Source: Anthoceros angustus (lineage: Eukaryota > Streptophyta > Anthocerotopsida > Anthocerotales > Anthocerotaceae). Taken from it: DNA of 64,000 bases. The position numbers and the translations under genes are program-made. Under the pieces are notes generated by a model. It searched no databases and had not been told where the DNA came from. It was given only the letters and a program-made list of their open reading frames with translations. This document shows positions 10,551-21,333 of this stretch, in pieces (within the stretch, counting starts at the first letter, position 1; each line of letters opens with the position of its first letter). The DNA lies in NCBI GenBank assembly GCA_010909165.1, contig MU008196.1:434001-498000 (forward strand), written 5' to 3'.

Positions 10551-11324
10551 ATGTATTGTTTAAGTGGGAGTGTTGAGGATGCTGGAGTGACCTTCATGAA
10601 TGCAAAAGAAGAAGTGAGAGCACAAGGAGTGGAGGTTGGAAAGATGTATTGTTTAAGTGGGAGTACTATGGTGCCAAGCTCAAGAATGGAGGAAAATGTA
10701 GTACAAGAGCACAACAACAAGCTACTATTGTGGCACCAAAGATTGGGACATCTTGGAGTTCAAAACATCAAGCTCATGGAAAAGAAAAAGATGGTAAGAG
10801 GACTTGAGCTTGGAGAGGAGGAAGATATAGGTATTTGTAGAGGTTGCATGATGGGAAAGCAACATCGATTTCCATTTCCAAAGGGAGGAAGTAGAGCTAA
10901 CCATGAGCTAGATTTGATTCACTCAGACATTTGTGGCCCCATGAAGACCACATCTCTAGAAGGGGCCAAGTATTTCCTCACTTTCACAGATGACAAGTCA
11001 AGATATACCAAGGTTTACTTCCTCAAATCCAAGGATGCCTTCTTATCGAAGTTCAAGGAGTATAAAGCACTTATGGAGAATCAAATTGGTAGAAAGATAA
11101 AAGTTTTAAGGAGTGACAATGGAGGTGAGTATATGTCCAAGGATTTCGAAAATTTTTGCAAGGAGCACGGAATCATGCAACAATTTTGGCCCCTTACACT
11201 CCTCAGCAAAATGGAGTTGGAAAGGAAAAATAGAACTTTGGTAGAATGTGCTAGGAGCATGCTTCATCATCAACAATTGGACTATGAGTTTTGGGGGGAA
11301 GCCAAGTTTAGATATGAGGCTTAG
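10551..11324 (+). pseudogene. Family A integrase fragment, better-preserved copy
   Basis: A 257-codon open frame with the linker MYCLSGS, the HHCC module (WHQRLGHLG ... [17 protein letters not shown]) and the core Asp residues ([25 protein letters not shown]). A small deletion near 11185 (CAATTTTGGCCCCTT for CAATTTTTGGCCCCTT) shifts the end of the core, so the catalytic Glu region reads out of frame (MELERKNRT instead of the QNGVAERKNRT type). It stops at a TAG created by the junction with RNase H. Confidence 0.75.
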
Positions 11325-12033
11325 CAAAGACCAATGTCCTGCAACCAATCACGAGGAGGAGGAGTTGAAGAACATTACTTACAGACAAGCAGTGGGCAGT
11401 TTGATGTTTGCCATGGTTGCAACTCGTCCAGATCTTGGGAAAGCTCTAGGTGTTGTGAGCCAATATATGCAAAATCTTGGAAAGCCATATTGGATTGCAG
11501 TGAAGAGGATAATGAGGTACTTGAAAGGCACACATGACATGTACCTTGAGTTTTCATGTTCAAATGAAGGACACAGACTGCTTGGATATTGTGACTCGGA
11601 TTGGGGGAGCGATTTTGATGATCGGAGGTCCACAACCGAATATGTGTTTATCCTAGGGGGAGGTGCCATCAGTTGGAATAGCAAAAAGCAACCAACTGTT
11701 GCAATGTCTACAGTGGAGGCTGAGTACATGGCTTCCACACAAGCTACAAAGGAAGCCATTTGGTTGAGAAGGTTCATGGAAGAAATTGGGTATCAACAAC
11801 TGCAGCCAACTGTTTTTCAAAGTGACAACCAGGGAAGCATGGTATTGATCAAGAACCCTGTGCACCACTCAAGGACAAAGCATATTGATATCCAACATCA
11901 CTTTGTTCGTGAAAGGGTGAAATCGTTGGAGATTACATTTGAGTGTTGCAAAACGGAGGATATGGCTGCAGATTTCTTGACCAAGGCTTTGAGCAAGTTC
12001 AAGTTTGAGAAGTGTAGAGAGGTAATTGATTAA
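11248..12033 (+). CDS. Family A RNase H domain, open copy fused to integrase tail
   Basis: 261 codons open to TAA 12031-12033. It begins in the integrase tail (MLGACFIINNW) and crosses the deletion junction into RNase H: LDMRLSKDQCPATNHEEEE, GSLMFAMVATRPDLGKALG, GYCDSDWGSDFDD (catalytic Asp), AMSTVEAEYMA (catalytic Glu), SDNQGSMVLIKNP, and the C-terminal HHFVRERV ... AADFLTKAL signature. These are standard copia RNase H landmarks. No RT is present upstream, so this is a domain remnant even though it is open. Confidence 0.8.
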   Translation: MLGACFIINNWTMSFGGKPSLDMRLSKDQCPATNHEEEELKNITYRQAVGSLMFAMVATRPDLGKALGVVSQYMQNLGKPYWIAVKRIMRYLKGTHDMYLEFSCSNEGHRLLGYCDSDWGSDFDDRRSTTEYVFILGGGAISWNSKKQPTVAMSTVEAEYMASTQATKEAIWLRRFMEEIGYQQLQPTVFQSDNQGSMVLIKNPVHHSRTKHIDIQHHFVRERVKSLEITFECCKTEDMAADFLTKALSKFKFEKCREVID

Positions 12034-12043
12034 GGCAAACTCA

Positions 12044-12056
12044 GGCTGAGTGGGAG
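12044..12056 (+). promoter_or_regulatory. Polypurine tract of family A
   Basis: GGCTGAGTGGGAG lies directly before the TGTTGAGG start of the 3' LTR, where plus-strand DNA synthesis would be primed. The same GAGTGGGAG sits beside the LTRs at 15257 and 41975 on the minus strand. Confidence 0.65.
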
Positions 12057-12347
12057 TGTTGAGGATGCAGCCATCGAGTTTGTTAAGTTGGATATGACTA
12101 TGCGTAAAAGATGTAGGTGATTGAAATTACTATAAGTATATAGAAATGGGTAAATGGGAAACATATACCCCATATTGAGTAGGAAACGTGAGTGACACTT
12201 TTTAGGGCTTAAAAAGGGGTGAGACCAGCTAGGTATAGCAGGTTCAGCTCTTTGACTATTGTCTTTATGTTGTTTGCTCAAAGTTGCTCTTCATTTGTGT
12301 TTTAAGGCCTCGTTTAGGTGGTCTTAGCTTGGCAATTCTGAACACTT
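12057..12347 (+). repeat. Truncated 3' LTR of family A
   Basis: It aligns with other family A LTRs from TGTTGAGGATGCAG through CAATTCTGAACACTT and then changes abruptly into gypsy sequence (AGGTGGCAAACGAG). It therefore lacks the last ~55 bases, including the ATGGCTAGC coding end. Confidence 0.8.
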
Positions 12348-12554
12348 AGGTGGCAAACGAGTTACTTTCTTAGTGGATGTAGGATCCTCACATAGCTACG
12401 TAGGAGTCTCACATACCTATGCCCCAAAAGCCATGTGGTATAGTATGTAAACACAGCAGTGAATGAAGTTAGCCAATGGCATGGTCGAGAAGGTAACCAT
12501 ACATGAAATTCTGACCAGCATCATTATTCAAGGATACACTGACCAAAAACTCGA

Positions 12555-12725
12555 GGTGTGGCATTTGAGCAGATGAAGAAAGCGATGTGAGCTACCATTC
12601 TTACCTTGCGGATTTTGAGAAGCCATTCGTGGTGAGATGAGATCTGACCTAGGTGCTATGTTGTAACAAGATGGAGCAGCATAACTTCAGCGGAGTGCAA
12701 TCACACAACTCCGACAGGAGCTGCT
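12555..12725 (+). repeat. Misplaced degraded copy of the gypsy RNase H segment
   Basis: It matches 13806-13995 (GGCATTTGAGCAGATGAAGA, GCTATGTTGTAACAAGATGG) but lies upstream of RT and has many small deletions. It interrupts the protease-RT linker. Confidence 0.75.
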
Positions 12726-13045
12726 GGGACAAGATAGTTTGTGGAAGGTGGTCCCCAACATCTCTTTCATAATAGTGTTGCAGTGGCAGGGCAAAGAGCT
12801 GAAGTTGCAAGGAGCCTCCCTGCAGTCTAAGGACAAGTTGTTCTCAACAAGAAATGCTAGGAAGTCACTCAAAAGCGGTAAGTTGGAGTATGCTGCTGTT
12901 CTCTACAGTTGTTGCCAAGTAGAGCAAGTACAAACTGATCAGCCAGCAGTAAGAGAGGTACCTTATGAGCTGCAGGAAGTCTTGGATGCCTTCAAAGATG
13001 TCTTCTCCGAGATGCAGGGGCTGCCCCTAAGGAGAGAAGTAGATC

Positions 13046-13696
13046 ATGCTATTAGGCAGCTTTTTAAAGAAAGGACTAGTGGAGCCATCTTGTATCACTA
13101 TATGCTGCACCAGTGCTCATCATGAAACATCGAAATGGAAAAATCCGCATGTGCATAGACTACAGGGGTCTGATTGCAACAACTGTCAAGAACTGCTTCC
13201 TAATACCAAGAATAGAAGAGAGATACTTGACAACCTGGTGGGCGCCAAGATTTTCAACAAGGTTGATCTTCAGGCAGGCTTTCACCAGATACGAATCCAG
13301 GCTGGAGACGAGTATAAAACTGCATTTTGGATGAGGTATGGCCACTTTCAGTTCCTGGTGTTGCCTTTCAGCATGACAAATGCACCAGCAACCTTCACAA
13401 CACTCATGACCAAGAAATTGCGGCCCTATCTCGGAAAATTTGTAGAAGGTTTCGTGGATGATATCTTGGTGTACTCCAAGGATGCCCTAGAGCACAAGCA
13501 ATACCTAGTGTTAGTGCTCACAGCCCTAAGAGAACACCAGTTTAAATGCGAGGAAAGCAAAGTGCGAGTTCTTCCACAAGAAGGTAAACTAAGTTACCTT
13601 GGGTTCATCGTCGCGGAAGCTGGCGTAGAGGTGGATCCAGAAAAGGTGCGTGTCATTGTGGGTATTGTTTATGGCCTCTCATGCAGCAATTCTTAG
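13046..13696 (+). pseudogene. Gypsy reverse transcriptase domain
   Basis: Open for 216 codons; the first ~45 residues read in a neighbouring frame (LIMKHRNGKIRMCIDYRGL at 13113). From 13225 the frame carries RT blocks: KIFNKVDLQAGFHQI, PFSMTNAPATFTTLM, the catalytic FVDDILVYSKD (two Asp present), and the LSYLGFIVAEAGVEVDPEKV thumb motif. It copies retrotransposon RNA to DNA. The 3' end runs into RNase H after a frame change near 13680. Confidence 0.8.
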
Positions 13697-14620
13697 GCAA
13701 GTGTGTACAAATGAGGACTTTCATACCACAATATGCGAAGATAGCAGTGCCGCTGACAAACTTGACCTACAAGGCATCCAAGTTTCCAATATTAGAGGAG
13801 GCAAAGGTGGCATTTGAGCAGATGAAGAAAGCAGTAACGGAAGCTACCATTCTTACCTTGCCAGATCTGGAGAAGCCATTCGTGGTAAGGGCTGACGCAT
13901 GAGATCTGACCCTAGGTGCTATGTTGTAACAAGATGGAACGAGCATAACTTCAAGGCGCAGAGTGCAATCACACAACTCACAGCAAGGAGCTGCTGGCTG
14001 TGGTTTATGTGTTAAAAGCTTGGTGACATTACCTCTATGGGAGCGAGTTTGTGGTGTATACAGACCATCACAGCCTGGAGCATTTTTCAGGCAACCTTTG
14101 CTGAACCCCAGGCAACAAAGGTGGGCAAAGTACCTGGCAGATTTCCACTTCACAATATCCTACTCCCTAGGTAAGGCAAATTTAATTGCCGATGCTTTGA
14201 GCAGAAGAAGGTGTAGTGTGCTGCTCATAGTGGAGTCCGACATGTGGAAGTAGGTGAGGGAGTCCACCCCGAAAGACAAGCATCCGAGTAATATCCGGCA
14301 CAAGTTGGAGGACACTGTCACTACTGGCAGACCCATAGAGCTTGGGGACAGATACAAGACTCAACAAGGCTGTCTATATAGAAAGGGGAAGCTTTGCATA
14401 CCCGCATCTCAAGCTTGAAGCTAACCTTGCTCCATGATGCCCACGATGCTCCTATAGCAGGGCACATGGGCATGGATAGAACTTATCAGCGTGTGAAAGA
14501 ACATGTGTGGTGGAAAGGGCATGTGATCAGAGTATATAGAACATGCTTACCTTGTCAGCAAACAAAGGTTGAAAGGAAGTCTCCAGGAGGACTCTTGATG
14601 CCGCTAGCAGTCCCTTGCAA

Positions 14621-14916
14621 GAATTGGACCGCGAGCATCGAACTCTCTCATGCCATAATCTCTCGAAACTCGGGGAAGGAAAATGCGGGAATGTGAGGCC
14701 ACCACTAACCTCGTCGAGGCCAGCTTGGAGGAGAACCAGATCCACTTCGAGCGCAAATTGAAGGGAGTCTTGCAGGCGTTAGGCTCGGCAGAGTTGGAGC
14801 CGCCTGCACCGACTCTGGAAATGCAATCTCCCGCGTTCTGAGCAGCTGCATCTGCTGACGACGAACTCCATTCAACCCCAGTCAAAATCCCAACCCGAAT
14901 GTCGGAAGGGGAGGAA
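14621..14916 (+). pseudogene. Second gypsy element: Gag N-terminal fragment
   Basis: The frame containing MRECEATTNLVEASLEE encodes a helical, Glu-rich Gag-like N-terminus, including HFERKLKGVLQALGSAELE. It ends near SADDELHSTP and PTRMSEGEE, where the minus-strand copia element is inserted. The 46 bases from ATTCAACCCCAGTCAAAATC are repeated just beyond the other end of that element (19543), so the gag continues there. Confidence 0.55.
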
Positions 14917-15256
14917 GATTGGAAGCTAGCCATGCTTCAAGAGGGTCAGAAGTGTCAAGAAAGCAAGTGTTCAGAATTGCAAAACTAAGACCACCTTAAC
15001 GAGGCCTTAAAACACAAATGAAGAGCAACTTTGAGCAAACAACACAAAGACAATAGTCAAAGAGCTGAACCTGCTATAGCTAGCTGGTCTCACCCCTTTT
15101 TAAACCCTAAAAAGTGTCACTCACGTTTCCTACTCAATATGGGGTATATGTTTCCCATTTACCCACTTCTATATACTTATAGTAAGCTCAATCACCTACA
15201 TCTTTTACGCATAGTCATATCCATCTTAACAAACTCAGTAAGCTGCATCCTCAACA
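14917..15256 (-). repeat. 3' LTR of the minus-strand family A element
   Basis: CCTCAACA at 15249-15256 is the LTR start on the minus strand. The opposite end reaches GATTGGAAGC at 14917, so about six terminal bases (TGTTGA) are missing compared with 19077 and 36142. Confidence 0.85.
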
Positions 15257-15263
15257 CTCCCAC

Positions 15264-16126
15264 TCAGCGCACCTGAGTTTGCCTTAATCCAACTACCTCT
15301 CTACACTTCTCAAACTTGAACTTGCTCAAAGCCTTGGTCAAGAAATCTGCAGCCATATCCTGCGTTTTGCAATACTCAAATGTAACCTCCAACGATTTCA
15401 CCCTTTCACGAACAAAGTAACGTTGGATATCAATATGCTTTGTCCTTGAGTGGTGCACAGGGTTCTTGATCAATGCCATGCTTCCCTGGTTGTCACTTTG
15501 AAGAACAGTTGGCTGCACTTGTTGATACCCAATTTCTTCCATGAACCTTCTCAACCAAATGGCTTCCTTTGTAGCTTGTGTGGATGCCATGTACTCAGCC
15601 TCCACCGTAGACATTGCAACAGTTGGTTGCTTTTTGCTATTCCAACTGATGGCACCTCCCCCTAGGATAAAACATATCCGGTTGTGGACCTCCGATCATC
15701 AAGATCGCTCCCCCAATCCGAGTCACAATATCCAAGCAGTATGTGTCCTTCATTTGAACCTGAAAACTCAAGGTACATGTCATGTGTGCCTTTCAAGTAC
15801 CTCATTATCCTCTTCACTGCAATCCAATGTGGCTTTCCAGGATTTTGCATATATTGGCTCACAACACCTAGAGCTTTCCCAAGATCTGGACGAGTTGCAA
15901 CCATGGCAAACATCAAACTGCCCAGTGCTTGTCTGTAAGGAATGTTCTTCATCTCCTCCTCCTCGTGATTGCTTGCAGGACATTGGTCTTTGCTAAGCCT
16001 CATATCTAAACAGAGAGGCGTTGCAATTGGCCTGCAATCAGTCATTCCAAAACGATCCAAGAGTTCCTCAATGTACTTTTGTTGTCCAAGCTTGATTGTT
16101 CTCCTCACCCAACAAAATGAGGTCAT
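15264..16126 (-). pseudogene. Family A RNase H domain
   Basis: Two overlapping frames cover it. The segment 15662-16126 has KYIEELLDRFG, LDMRLSKDQCPA, RPDLGKALGVVSQYM and GYCDSDWGSDLDD. The segment 15264-15614 has MSTVEAEYMASTQ, SDNQGSMALIKNP and AADFLTKAL. They are separated by a small frameshift near 15660. RNase H removes the RNA template during reverse transcription. It is more complete at its N-terminus than the plus-strand copies. Confidence 0.82.
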
Positions 16127-16924
16127 CCACGTATATGGCTAGAATAACCATAGATTGGAGAACTTTGGATATGTAGATGCTCTCATCAGATGTGCATTGT
16201 TGAAATCCTTGCTCCTTTAAGAATGCATTGATCTTCTCATACCAAGCTCTAGACCCTTGCTTCAATCCATAGAGAGCTTTCTTCAATTTGCACACCAAAC
16301 TCTCATTGCCTTTTTCGATATACCCTTCAGTTGCTCCATATAAATGTCCTCCTCCAAATCTCCATTGAGAAATGCAGTTTTTACATCCATTTGATGAATC
16401 TCCAAATCATCAATTGCTCCCACTGCAAGTAAAGTCCTTATTGACACAAGTTTGGCCACTGGAGCAAAGGTCTCATTGTAATTGATGCCTTGTTCTTGGC
16501 TATATCCTTTCACCACCAATCTTGCCTTATATCTCTCAATCTGACCATTAGAATCTCTCTTGATTCTAAACACCCATTTGCTCCCAATAGCATTCCTTCC
16601 TGCAGCAAGGAGGTTAATACCCAAGTGTCATTCTTCTTCAACGACTTCATCTCATCATCCATAGCTTCTTTCCATTGCTTTGCATCCTTCCTTGTAGTGC
16701 TTCAGCTATCGTTCTTGGTTCCCTCCCATATTCCATAGCAATGGATGCAAACTCTGGTCTTTCTCTCCAATCTCTTGGTGGACGACGCTCCCTTGTTGGA
16801 TATCTCCTCGGAGGAAGAATTTCTTCTCTCAAGGGTTCTTCCTCATTGTTTCCCTCGCTAGGGATCATTTCATTCCCATCAATCGGAATGACGTCTTTTC
16901 CAATTGGTTCTTGAGGTATCACAA
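16068..16924 (-). pseudogene. Family A reverse transcriptase and its N-terminal linker
   Basis: The linker has the Pro/Arg motif common before copia RT (LPPRRYPTRERRPPRDW), then RVT_2 blocks: GSKWVFRIKRDSNGQIERYKA, LVVKGYSQEQGINY, FAPVAKLVSIRTLLA, HQMDVKTAFLNGDLEEDIYM, LYGLKQGSRAWYEKIN and the catalytic LAIYVDDLILL. Frameshifts lie near 16320 and 16625. About 115 bases are missing just downstream of YVDD. Confidence 0.82.
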
Positions 16925-16999
16925 CCTCATGAGCATCAACAATAGGAAATTTCGCTATCTATAGTCTCCTCATCAAAACCACATCTCTACTTATGATGA

Positions 17000-17980
17000 T
17001 GCGCCTAGATGCCTTGTCATACAATCTATAGGCCTTTCTATCAATATCATAGCCCACAAAATGCACTCCAATGCCTTCCCTTGAGCTTGCTCGACTTCTT
17101 TGGGTTTATGTGCAAAGGCTCTACACCCAAACACATGCAAGTGAGCAATAGAAGGCTTCCTCCCTAACCAGCATTCCTCCGTGTCATATCCTCTAGTGAT
17201 GCACTTGCACTTCTATTAGTTAGGTAGACAGCAGTTGCAATGGCTTCCCCAAAACTCATAGCCCAATTGTTGATGATGAAGCATGCTCCTAGCACATTCT
17301 ACCAAAGTTCTATTTTTCCTTTCCAACTCCATTTTGCTGAGGAGTGTAAGGGCGAAAATTGTTGCATGATTCCGTGCTCCTTGCAAAAGTTTCAAATCCT
17401 TGGACATATACTCACCTCCATTGTCACTCCTTAAAACTTTTATCTTTCTACCAATTTGATTCTCCACAAGTGCTTTATACTCCTTGAACTTGATAAAGCA
17501 TCCTTGGATTTGAGGAAGTAAACCTTGGTATACCTTGACTTGTCATCTGTGAAAGTGAGGAAATACTTGGCCCCTCCTAGAGATGTGGTCTTCATGGGGC
17601 CACAAAATGTCTGAGTGAATCAAATCTAGCACATGGTTAGCTCTACTTCCTCCCTTTGGAAATGGAAATCGATGTTGCTTTCCCATCATGCAACCTCTAC
17701 AAATACCTATATCTTCCTCCTCTCCAAGCTCAAGTCCTCTTACCATCTTTTTCTTTTCCATGAGCTTGATGTTGTGAACTCCAAGATGTCCCAATCTTTG
17801 GTGCCACAATAGTAGCTTGTTGTTGTGCTCTTGTACCACATTTGCCTCCATTCTTGAGCTTGGCACCAGTACTCCCACTTAAACAATACATCTTTCCAAC
17901 CTTCACTCCTTGTGCTCTCACTTCTTCTTTTGCATTCGTGAAGGTCACTCCAGCTTCCTCAAATCTCACTCTCAACCCTT
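17000..17980 (-). pseudogene. Family A integrase
   Basis: Minus-strand segments show [76 protein letters not shown] and, further on, the post-core region (weakly readable VFGC... KPKEV, near 17090-17160). Single-base deletions break the frame at several points, including near 17380, 17495 and 17600. Confidence 0.8.
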
Positions 17981-18136
17981 GAGAGGTAGCCGCTAACGGA
18001 GAAGAGGTTTTGCTCAGCCTGGCACATAGAGGACCTTCTTTAACATCCCACGAATAGGCCCTTTAGGAGTGGTCATGGTTAGAAATACAACTCCTTCTCC
18101 CTCACATTTTTGAGCGAATTATCACCCAAGTAAATG

Positions 18137-19099
18137 TTAGTTGCAGGAGGGTTTGAAAGAGTGAAACCATTCATGCCTATTGGTCATATGCTCCGAAGCT
18201 CCTGAATCGATATACCACCTGTCAGCTTCATTTGAGTGGTGATGTGTACTCACAAAGGCCTCATCAAAGTCTTCATCACAGTTGCTTTGAGGTCTTGCTT
18301 TCTCGTCCCTTTGCTTCTTGAAACAGTTTCTCGCAATGTGTCCAACCTTGCCACAATAGTTGCAAGTTATGTTGGACCTTCTATATCCTCCTACAGATTG
18401 AGAAGGACCATCCCCTAGCTTGATGGAACTTGAGTGTTCTTCTTGAGGGTTTTTGGCCACAAAAGCTGATTCCTCAGATATCTTCCCCCTTTCTCTTCTT
18501 TTTGTCTCTTCATGTAAGAGTCTGCTCACAAGAATCTCAAAAGTCAAAGTCTCTATTCTTGACTCCAAAGCCACGGTCAAGTTGTTGTATGACTCTGGAA
18601 GACTTGCAAGAAGAGTCATCACCAAGTCATCATCTGACACAGGGGCTCCAACAGCTGCTAATTGTTGTGACAAACTCCTCACTTTGTCTACATGCTCAAT
18701 GACACTGTCATTCTCACCCATATGAAGAGTGAAGAATCTTCTCCTAAAAAACAAGCGGTTCACAAGGCTCTTGTTCTCATACAGCGCCTCCAACTTTTGC
18801 CAAGCTTCCCTTGCAGTCTTACAAGAAGTCACATGCATTAGTTGTGCATCTTCCAAATTGAAGCAAATGGTTGCAAAAGCTTTGCCTGCATTCTCGTCCC
18901 ACTTGGATTGTCGCTCCACTTCTATAGGGCGTTGCTCAGTTCCTAACACTATCCCCCACAAGCCTTTCTCAGCCAACAACATCTGCATCTTGAACTTCCA
19001 CAAGTTGAAGTTGTTACCACCAAATTTGGAAATGACTTGTAGTGTCACCATGCCTTGGGTGTGTGGGCCCATAACCTGTTGAGATTGGAAGCTAGCCAT
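18137..19099 (-). CDS. Family A Gag and protease N-terminus, best open copy
   Basis: A 320-codon open frame from ATG 19099, which lies inside the LTR end. Order: Gag N-terminus MASFQSQQVMGPHTQGMV; UBN2-like helical Gag (NLWKFKMQMLL ... MHVTSCKTAREAWQKLEALY ... FFTLHMGENDSVIEHVDKVR); a basic linker; a CCHC knuckle (CNYCGKVGHIARNC); and the start of the protease (WYIDSGASEHMTNRHEW) with catalytic D-S-G-A. It ends by frameshift after SFKPSCN. It serves as the reference for judging the other family A Gag copies. Confidence 0.85.
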   Translation of the reverse strand: MASFQSQQVMGPHTQGMVTLQVISKFGGNNFNLWKFKMQMLLAEKGLWGIVLGTEQRPIEVERQSKWDENAGKAFATICFNLEDAQLMHVTSCKTAREAWQKLEALYENKSLVNRLFFRRRFFTLHMGENDSVIEHVDKVRSLSQQLAAVGAPVSDDDLVMTLLASLPESYNNLTVALESRIETLTFEILVSRLLHEETKRRERGKISEESAFVAKNPQEEHSSSIKLGDGPSQSVGGYRRSNITCNYCGKVGHIARNCFKKQRDEKARPQSNCDEDFDEAFVSTHHHSNEADRWYIDSGASEHMTNRHEWFHSFKPSCN

Positions 19100-19542
19100 G
19101 CTTCAAGAGGGTCAGAAGTGTCAAGAAAGCAAGTGTTCAGAATTGCAAAACTAAGGCCACCTAAACGAGGCCTTAAAACACAAATGAAGAGCAACTTTGA
19201 GCAAACAACACAAAGACAACAGTCAAAGAGCGTCGGATTTAGGCTACAAGGTTTTGATAGGAATTGCAATTTAAGACCACCTAAACGAGGCCTTAAAACA
19301 CATATGAAGAGCAACTTTTAGCAAACAACACAAAGACAAAAGTCAAAAAGCTGAACCTACTATAGCTAGCTGGTCTCACCCCTTTTTAAACCCTAAAAAG
19401 TGTCACTCACATTTCCTACTCAATATGGGGTATATGTTTCCCATTTACCCACTTCTATATACTTATAGTAAGCTCAATCACCTACATCTTTTAAGCATAG
19501 TCATATCCATGTTAACAAACTCAGTAAGCTGCATCCTCAACA
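19077..19542 (-). repeat. 5' LTR of the minus-strand family A element with internal duplication
   Basis: It runs from TGTTGAGA (19077) to CCTCAACA (19535-19542), 466 bases. The extra ~120 bases come from a tandem duplication of the block containing CCACCTAAACGAGGCCTTAA and GAGCAACTTT. That block occurs once in the 346-base LTRs and twice here (~19157 and ~19277). Confidence 0.85.
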
Positions 19543-20335
19543 TTCAACCCCAGTCAAAATCCCAACCAGAATGTCGGAAGGCGAGGAAGTGAGAAGGACG
19601 GGAGGGGTCTCACCCGCAACTACCCACAATCGGCCAAGTGGAAACAAGAATGATTCAGAAGCAATGAAGAAGTTGCATGTCGAACTCCTGCCTAGAGAGA
19701 ATGACAACATAGAGATCAAGTCACTAGTGAGAAGGCTACAACTCATGCACTCTGAAAATTGGGAGGCCCAACAAGAGAGAGATCCAACTAACTTGCAGGC
19801 TGCTAATGGAGAGTTGCGTTCAAACCTCAAGGACAATTGGATCGAGATTTGCAGCGGAAGATCAAAACGTAAACTTTTGATGGTTTAGTGAAGGATGCAC
19901 AAAACACGATTAGATTGACAAGAATGGATAAATATCTCACAACCAGCGACAAAGATGACCAACAAAATATTCAGTTTTGTGTCATGTTGTTGGAAGGATA
20001 TACCCTCTTGGTTTTGTAGACAACGGTGGATCAGGAATGGAAGCCCTCCCTATCCACTCCCAAATGTTTTTCAGACAACAGTTCTTGAGCCAATTCGTGC
20101 AGGTAAACCACCGAAAAGATATGTACCATGAGTTGAGAACCATCGCTCAAAGGTGACTGCCGACTTTGAAACAATGGTCTACAACATGAAGAATGTGCCT
20201 CATCCACAACAGGCTAGGCACGTTAGCATCCTTTTCAGAGAACATACTCCGATCGGTGACCACATTGACCAGGCTCTTATTCAAATGTAAAGTGGCCAAA
20301 GAATCCGTGCTCAATTTCATTGGTGTCTCATTTCT
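19543..20335 (+). pseudogene. Gypsy Gag fragment, degraded first copy
   Basis: It continues the gag interrupted at 14916: MSEGEEVRRTGGVSPATTHN, then LHVELLPRENDNIEIKSLV and ENWEAQQERDPTNLQAANGE. A Retrotrans_gag-like core follows (DKYLTTSDKDDQQNIQFCVM). From about 20000 small deletions disrupt the frame compared with 21760-22140. It runs directly into a minus-strand copia gag copy at ~20336. Confidence 0.65.
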
Positions 20336-21333
20336 AAAGCTGATTCCTCATATCTTCCCTTTCTCTTCTTTTGTCTCTTCATGTAAGAGTCTGCTCACAA
20401 GAATCTCAAAAGTCAAAGTCTCTATTCTTGACTCCAAAGCCACGATCAAGTTGTTGTATGACTGAAGACTTGCAAGAAGAGTCATCACCAAGTCATCATC
20501 GACAGGGGCTCCAACAGCTGCTAATTGTTGTGACAAACTCCTCACTTTGTCTACATGCTCAATGACACCGCTATTCTCACCCATTTGAAGAGTGAAGAAC
20601 CTTCTCCTCAAAAACAAGCGGTTCACAAGGCTCTTGTTCTCATACTCCAGCTTTTGCCAAGCTTCCTTGCAGTCTTACAAGAAGTCACATGCATTAGTTG
20701 TGCATCTTCCAAATTGAAGCAAATGGTTGCAAAAGCTTTTGCATTCTCGTCCCACTTGGATTGTCGCTCCACTTCTATAGGGCGTTGCTCCCTGACACTA
20801 TCCCCACAAGCCTTTCTCGCCAACAACATCTGCATCTTGAACTTCCAAGTTGAAGTTGTTACCACCAAATTTGAAATGACTTGTAGTGTCACCATGCCTT
20901 GGGTGTGGGCCCATAACCTGTTGAGATTGGAAGCTAGCCATGCTTCAAGAGGGTCAAGTGTCAAGAAAGCAAGTGTTCAATGCAAAACTAAGACCACCTA
21001 AACGAGGCCTTAAAACACAAATGAAGAGCAACTTTGAGCAACAACTAAAAGAGCCAAGGCTACAAGGTTTTGATACACCGAGGCCTTAAAACACATATGA
21101 AGAGCAACTTTGAGCAAACAACACAAAGACAAAAGTCAAAGAGCTGAACCTACTATAGCTAGCTGGTCTCACCCCTTTTAAACCCTAAAAAGTGTCACCA
21201 CATTTCCTACTCAATATGGGGTATATGTTTCCCATTTACCCACTTCTATATACTTATAGTAAGCTCAATCACCTACATCTTTTAAGCATAGTCATATCCA
21301 TGTTAACAAACTCAGTAAGCTGCATCCTCAACA
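20336..21333 (-). repeat. Degraded duplicate of family A gag plus LTR
   Basis: It matches 18470-19542 over its length, including LTR limits at 20919 and 21326-21333, but lacks dozens of short runs. It does not begin at a natural element boundary; it starts mid-gag. It is therefore part of a local segmental duplication, not an independent insertion. Confidence 0.8.

Larger units (their letters stand above)
6708..12347 (+). mobile_element. Rearranged Ty1/copia retrotransposon, family A, plus strand
   Basis: Order: 5' LTR (6708-7051); gag from 7029; protease around 7911; integrase around 8245-8880; then RNase H directly, with the integrase C-terminus and nearly all of RT deleted; scrambled extra integrase/LTR/RNase H pieces (9457-10550); a second integrase-RNase H run (10551-12033); a polypurine tract; and a truncated 3' LTR (12057-12347). 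Pol order integrase before RT/RNase H defines copia. The same integrase-to-RNase H junction (GAAGCCAAGTTTAGATATG) appears near 8890, 10145 and 11298, so it arose before the internal duplication. The element cannot be autonomous without RT. Confidence 0.85.
12348..14620 (+). mobile_element. Ty3/gypsy pol remnant (protease-RT-RNase H-integrase start)
   Basis: Order protease (12348-12480), RT (12960-13690), RNase H (13681-14225) and integrase zinc region (14390-14600) is that of Ty3/gypsy. RT landmarks are MCIDYRGL, NKVDLQAGFHQIRI, FSMTNAPATF and the FVDDILVYSKD active site. RNase H ends with IADALSRR. The integrase start has the HHCC pattern (HDAHDAPIAGHMGMDRTYQRV ... CLPCQQTK). Frame changes occur near 13110, 13690, 13910 and 14240. 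No LTR was found, and it stops before the integrase catalytic core. Confidence 0.8.
14917..19542 (-). mobile_element. Family A copia element, minus strand, most complete copy in the window
   Basis: On the minus strand: 5' LTR (19077-19542), Gag-protease start (18137-19099), integrase (~17000-17980), linker (~16647-16924), RT (~16130-16624), RNase H (15264-16126) and 3' LTR (14917-15256). All copia domains are present in order but with frameshifts. A ~115-base deletion relative to 42735-42850 lies just after the RT YVDD site (near 16100-16118). The element sits inside gypsy gag. It is flanked by a 46-base direct repeat instead of a typical 5-base target duplication. Confidence 0.88.
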
